Assembly (NCBI RefSeq): GCF_019511445.1 | Contig: NZ_JAEUAN010000010.1 | Coordinates: 124,001 to 188,000, forward strand | Direction of reading: 5' to 3' | Origin: Aliirhizobium wenxiniae | GTDB lineage: Bacteria > Pseudomonadota > Alphaproteobacteria > Rhizobiales > Rhizobiaceae | DNA: 64,000 nucleotides | Shown: positions 60,681-64,000 of the stretch, piece after piece | How the letters are laid out: every line of letters begins with the position of its first letter | How positions within the stretch are numbered: the first letter of the stretch is position 1 | The notes under the pieces: model-generated | The model's database searches: none | Told to the model about the DNA's origin: nothing | Seen by the model: the letters and a program-made list of their open reading frames with translations, nothing else | Program-made: the position numbers and the translations under genes

Positions 60681-60973
60681 TGCCCTTCAATCTGTCTGCC
60701 GAGGCGGAAGAGGATATCGTCTCGATTGCCGAGCAAGGCATTCGCAGCTTTGGCCCACATGTCGCCAAACGATATCACGATGAGCTTTTCGCGATATTCG
60801 AGCTGATTGATTCAAACCCGCGAATGGCTCGAGAGCGTCACGAAATTTCTCCGCCGGTCAGGATCCATCCCTTCAAGGCGCACTTGGTTGTCTATCAGAT
60901 CAACGATGACGGGAGCATTCTTGTGATCCGTATTCGTCATGCGCACGAAGATTGGGCCGGAGATGCTTTCTAG
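60680..60973 (+). CDS. parE: ParE-type toxin
   Basis: The 97-residue protein is of the RelE/ParE fold: LSAEAEEDIVSIAEQGIRSF at the start, then PRMARERHEISPPVRIHPFK, HLVVYQINDDGSILVIRIRH in the core. Such toxins poison DNA gyrase. It is complete and directly follows its antitoxin, so the pair looks functional. Confidence 0.92.
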   Translation: MPFNLSAEAEEDIVSIAEQGIRSFGPHVAKRYHDELFAIFELIDSNPRMARERHEISPPVRIHPFKAHLVVYQINDDGSILVIRIRHAHEDWAGDAF

Positions 60974-61160
60974 CGTCCGCAGAATGCCAGTAGATTGGCA
61001 ACCGGCCATCCTCCTACGGCCGGCTGCCTGACGGGTTGAACCTCCGCTCAGGAAAAGTTCTCCAATACCGCCAGGCGCTGCGCCGCGCGATATCCGGTCG
61101 CTGACTATCCCGAGGGATGCCAAGCATGCCATGCTGTCGGTTATCCGGCGAGTGTCGTGC

Positions 61161-63008
61161 CTATCTACAATCAGAAGCTACCAGTTTTCGCTCCGGACAA
61201 GGCACGAAGGGGGATGTGCAGCTTCTCGCCGTGGCTGACCTGTTCCGCAATTGGCGAAGGTTCTTTTGTCGTAGCCCGAGGTGCAGGCCAATTCGGTGTA
61301 ACAGGAACGACCTGACGGCCTCTGCCGCCGACCGCGGATATCTGTGCTCATCCGGCATGCGTTCAAGAATCTCGTCCGTGATCTTCCGATATTCCGCTAA
61401 TGGACTTTCGGCCTCGAGGACGCACATGATTGACTCGAACGGGTCACGATGGACGCGCATGACACGTTGGATTTCCTTCGATCGGTTGGCTGCGTGCCGA
61501 TGAAATGCGTCACAGGCGCCATGCCAGTCGCGAGCTGCGAAGTCGATTTCTTCCTGCTCAATCAAACCCGCAATAGGCCTGACGTTATGGAGCAACTCCG
61601 GGGGCTGTCGGATCCAGCCGACATTAGCATGCGAGAGGGCCTGGGCAACCATCAGCATGTCTTCTTCCCATTTTGTATAGAAGCCACGGCGTTGTTCCCG
61701 CCACTGCAGATACCAGTCCCAAACACCAGGAAAGATAAGAAGACCAAAGCTCAATCGGCTGAGTGGTACGCCGTAGCCCTTCAGGGCGCTATTCGGTGAC
61801 GCGGCCAGTGCGCCGAACATCAAACCAAGATGCTCAATTTTCTGAGAAGCCGTTTCTTCTCCCCAAACACCATTCCGCTGAAATCCAATCGCCGTCAGTG
61901 TCGAGGTTTTGAAACGAATGAGATCGGCCATTTCCATGGCAAGCTGCGGCGGCGCGTCGACGACGCCTGAAAGCAGATCAGGATCATCGAAATCGGCCTC
62001 AATATTCTGATTTGCTCCAACTGCGGATGCCAAGGATCTGGCCGACAGTGCGCTCCCGCCATAAGTGACACCGGGAAAGCGGATGGCATAGCGTTGCTTG
62101 CTGGCCGCCGCCTGGTATCGACGATACTCCGTCGATCCCGAAGTGATCACACGGCGCACCCAATCAAGGATTTCTTGGCGCTTGGTGAAGGGCAGACTGC
62201 TGAAGTCATCTGGAAGATGCAGCGAGATCCTGCGCCGCTCGGCCGGGCTAATATCACCGAGTTCGTGACCATAAAGCGAACGTACCTGATGCGGCAGCTT
62301 CTCTTTGAAATATCCCTCCGGAAGTCGGTAGCGTCGCTCAATGCGGCGGAGGATATCGAAACTCGCAACAGATCGGGGTACGCGCGAGCCCTGGATCCAG
62401 GATAGAAGCGTCTTGTTGTCGAAGGTCTCATTGAGATGAACAACGGCTCGGTAGAGCTGCCAATAGCTGTCGCCGAACCGGCGCATATGATAGACCAACG
62501 CATCCTGAAAACTTGCCGGATCCTCTGTCGCTTCGAATAGCGGTTCCGGGAAAGGACTGATCGGCTTCGGTGCCGGACCTCGTGGTGTGGACCCAGACCG
62601 CGCAAATGTACCGTCGGTTGTCGCGCGTTGAAGCTTTCTGGTCGAGGATATGGAAGCTACCTTCTTTGCAGACACTATTTTGTTCGGGCGGGTCTTTGGC
62701 TTTGGGGACCGTCGCTCTTCGGCTGCCGGTGGTGCCCCGAGCCATCGGATGATTGCATCCAAGCCTGGCCGGAGTTGCTTTTTCAGTTCCGCCGTCAATT
62801 CGACTTCTATCCCACAGGACTGACCGATTGTCGCCCAATCGACATGGCCATTCAGAAACGGCGGCGATTTTCGGTAGATGATCAAGCTTAGGAGATAAGG
62901 GCGGACGTTCTCCAGCACTCGTTTGGATGTGAATGGCGCGATACGCAGCTCGCAGAATTCGGATATCTTTCGCTGAAAATTTCGTGATGAAAGGTCTTTT
63001 TTGGTCAT
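61161..63008 (-). CDS. Large integrase-like protein (tyrosine-recombinase-related), C-terminus probably lost
   Basis: The 615-residue protein resembles a class of large rhizobial proteins annotated as site-specific integrases. The N-terminal part (1-120) and a basic Pro-rich linker (125-165) are followed by a helical region with HMRRFGDSYWQLYRAVVHLN and WIQGSRVPRSVASFDILRRI. Near the C-terminus LHLGLRQKNLRQL resembles the box I arginine region of tyrosine recombinases, but the sequence then becomes unrelated and stops after about 25 residues. The His-X-X-Arg and tyrosine regions are absent. It is probably a truncated, inactive recombinase. The recombinase assignment is tentative. Confidence 0.55.
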   Translation of the reverse strand: MTKKDLSSRNFQRKISEFCELRIAPFTSKRVLENVRPYLLSLIIYRKSPPFLNGHVDWATIGQSCGIEVELTAELKKQLRPGLDAIIRWLGAPPAAEERRSPKPKTRPNKIVSAKKVASISSTRKLQRATTDGTFARSGSTPRGPAPKPISPFPEPLFEATEDPASFQDALVYHMRRFGDSYWQLYRAVVHLNETFDNKTLLSWIQGSRVPRSVASFDILRRIERRYRLPEGYFKEKLPHQVRSLYGHELGDISPAERRRISLHLPDDFSSLPFTKRQEILDWVRRVITSGSTEYRRYQAAASKQRYAIRFPGVTYGGSALSARSLASAVGANQNIEADFDDPDLLSGVVDAPPQLAMEMADLIRFKTSTLTAIGFQRNGVWGEETASQKIEHLGLMFGALAASPNSALKGYGVPLSRLSFGLLIFPGVWDWYLQWREQRRGFYTKWEEDMLMVAQALSHANVGWIRQPPELLHNVRPIAGLIEQEEIDFAARDWHGACDAFHRHAANRSKEIQRVMRVHRDPFESIMCVLEAESPLAEYRKITDEILERMPDEHRYPRSAAEAVRSFLLHRIGLHLGLRQKNLRQLRNRSATARSCTSPFVPCPERKLVASDCR

Positions 63009-63174
63009 GCTTATTCCGTTTCTCTCGGCACCAATGCCGAGGGCGAGCGGAAGTAGGAGGGGAGCTTTGAGAAAAGATGTACCGGACGCGGTACCGTTCA
63101 CTCAGCTTAGTCATCGCATTTTACTCCCATGCCAATTACTCTGGATCAGGGTTCGGGAGCTCGATGTCCGAACG

Positions 63175-63213
63175 TTAATTAAGCGCGCTTATCTAAGTCT
63201 GAGCCTTAATTAA
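63175..63213. promoter_or_regulatory. Paired TTAATTAA elements upstream of the Fic gene
   Basis: TTAATTAA occurs at 63175-63182 and 63206-63213, 31 bases or three helical turns apart, with AAGCGCGCTT between (63181-63190). These lie 46-85 bases before the Fic start. They could be a promoter/operator region; no specific binder is known from the sequence. Confidence 0.35.
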
Positions 63214-63259
63214 ATGGAGTGCGTCTTGTTTAAATAAGGTGCGCGGTTGATACTGGGGC

Positions 63260-64000
63260 ATGTCTGATTCCCAATCCAAACATCGCCTGGGTCGTTTCGT
63301 CGAGACGATCGCTGCCAGTGAAACAGTGCGGGCGTTCGTGCCTCCGCCATTGCCACCCGAGCCGGCGATTGATGTGCTTTCATTGCTGGAGCGTCTCAGC
63401 CTGGCAGAGCGCGCGCTGGGACGCTTGGATGGTATAACAATGCTGCTGCCGCGACAGGAGTTGTTTCTCTATATGTACGTCAGAAAGGAAGCTGTTCTTT
63501 CCTCGCAGATTGAAGGGACGCAGTCGACACTTTCCGATCTCTTGCGGTTCGAGACCGAAGCTCAAGCTGGACAGCCGGTTGATGATATCCGTGAAGTCTC
63601 CAACTATGTTGACGCCATGATGTATGGTTTGGAACGACTGGAAACGCTGCCCATGTCGTTGCGCCTGATCCGAGAGATGCACGCCAGGCTCCTGCACAGT
63701 GGGCGAGGCGGCACCAAGGATCCAGGAGAGTTTCGCCGCTCGCAAAACTGGATTGGTGGTACGCGCCCCGGTAATGCACTCTTCGTGCCGCCACCCGTCA
63801 CTGAGATGGCCGATTGCCTCAATGCATTCGAACGCTTTATGCATGATGAGCAATCCCAGTTGCCGGCACTAATCAAAGCTGGCCTGCTGCATGTGCAGTT
63901 CGAAACGATCCATCCGTTTCTCGACGGCAATGGCCGTATCGGCCGCCTGCTTGTAACCCTGTATCTGTGCATGAACGGCGTTCTGCGAAAGCCGCTGCTC
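63260..64000 (+). CDS. Fic-family protein (AMP transferase type), truncated by the window edge
   Basis: The visible 247 residues have an N-terminal Fic_N-like domain with the inhibitory-helix motif SSQIEGT (about residue 80-87), in which the glutamate blocks ATP, and the Fic core motif HPFLDGNGRIGRLL (His218). Such proteins transfer AMP or another nucleotide to target proteins; the self-inhibited type is usually chromosomal and regulatory or toxin-like. The gene continues past 64000. The ATG at 63260 follows GGGG; the frame has no earlier start nearby. Confidence 0.92.
   Translation, partial: MSDSQSKHRLGRFVETIAASETVRAFVPPPLPPEPAIDVLSLLERLSLAERALGRLDGITMLLPRQELFLYMYVRKEAVLSSQIEGTQSTLSDLLRFETEAQAGQPVDDIREVSNYVDAMMYGLERLETLPMSLRLIREMHARLLHSGRGGTKDPGEFRRSQNWIGGTRPGNALFVPPPVTEMADCLNAFERFMHDEQSQLPALIKAGLLHVQFETIHPFLDGNGRIGRLLVTLYLCMNGVLRKPLL

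Overview
The window reads as a piece of an alphaproteobacterial genome of the Rhizobiaceae type (Rhizobium/Agrobacterium relatives). The signs are high GC, very many solute-binding-protein transporters (ABC, TRAP and tripartite tricarboxylate), a DUF982-type remnant, an IS5/IS427-like remnant and plant-sugar catabolism. There are no rRNA or tRNA genes and no housekeeping core, so a chromid or megaplasmid is likely; this is inference. 

Layout. 1-12276: branched-chain amino acid catabolism. The leftward operon bkdA1-bkdA2-bkdB-lpd-ivd-mccB-mccA converts branched 2-oxo acids to acyl-CoA and carries the leucine branch onward. The rightward SDR-thiolase-acyl-CoA dehydrogenase operon looks like the isoleucine branch. 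An AraC-type regulator lies between them. The same two-box sequence, with identical internal spacing and nearly identical distance to the start codon, precedes both operons. 12301-18755: a dipeptide/oligopeptide ABC transporter, divergent from an M24 peptidase. 18774-23805: an IclR regulator divergent from a GH105-type unsaturated glycuronyl hydrolase and a TRAP transporter. 24035-28932: a ribbon-helix-helix protein, a GMC oxidoreductase with its small subunit, and a glyoxalase divergent from a respiratory D-lactate dehydrogenase. 28933-30735: a decayed iron-type ABC ATPase and an O-antigen-ligase-like membrane protein. 31044-36680: a lyase and a tctC gene divergent from a GntR/LacI hybrid regulator and tctBA. 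36996-38050: a broken Na/Pi cotransporter gene. 

38157-48830: an eight-gene leftward cluster joining an AfuABC/FbpABC-like transporter, an inositol-monophosphatase-family enzyme and a CUT1 (Ugp-like) sugar transporter, divergent from a LacI regulator with two near-identical operator candidates. 49163-49690: an IS5-family remnant. 49788-54205: gluconate/idonate catabolism (gntK, SDR, 2-hydroxyacid dehydrogenase, idnD, LacI). 54258-59806: a LysR regulator divergent from a polar-amino-acid-type ABC operon with two ATPase genes and an RraA-like aldolase. 59862-64000: mobile-type cargo, namely a frameshifted DUF982 gene, a ParDE toxin-antitoxin pair, a large integrase-like protein cut short at its C-terminus, and a Fic protein running off the window. 

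The best candidate for something not yet described is the AraC-centred control of both branched-chain amino acid operons. Next are the combined sugar-phosphate/sugar uptake cluster and a recurring layout in which a hairpin follows a solute-binding-protein gene. No CRISPR array, phage-defence island or biosynthetic cluster was seen.
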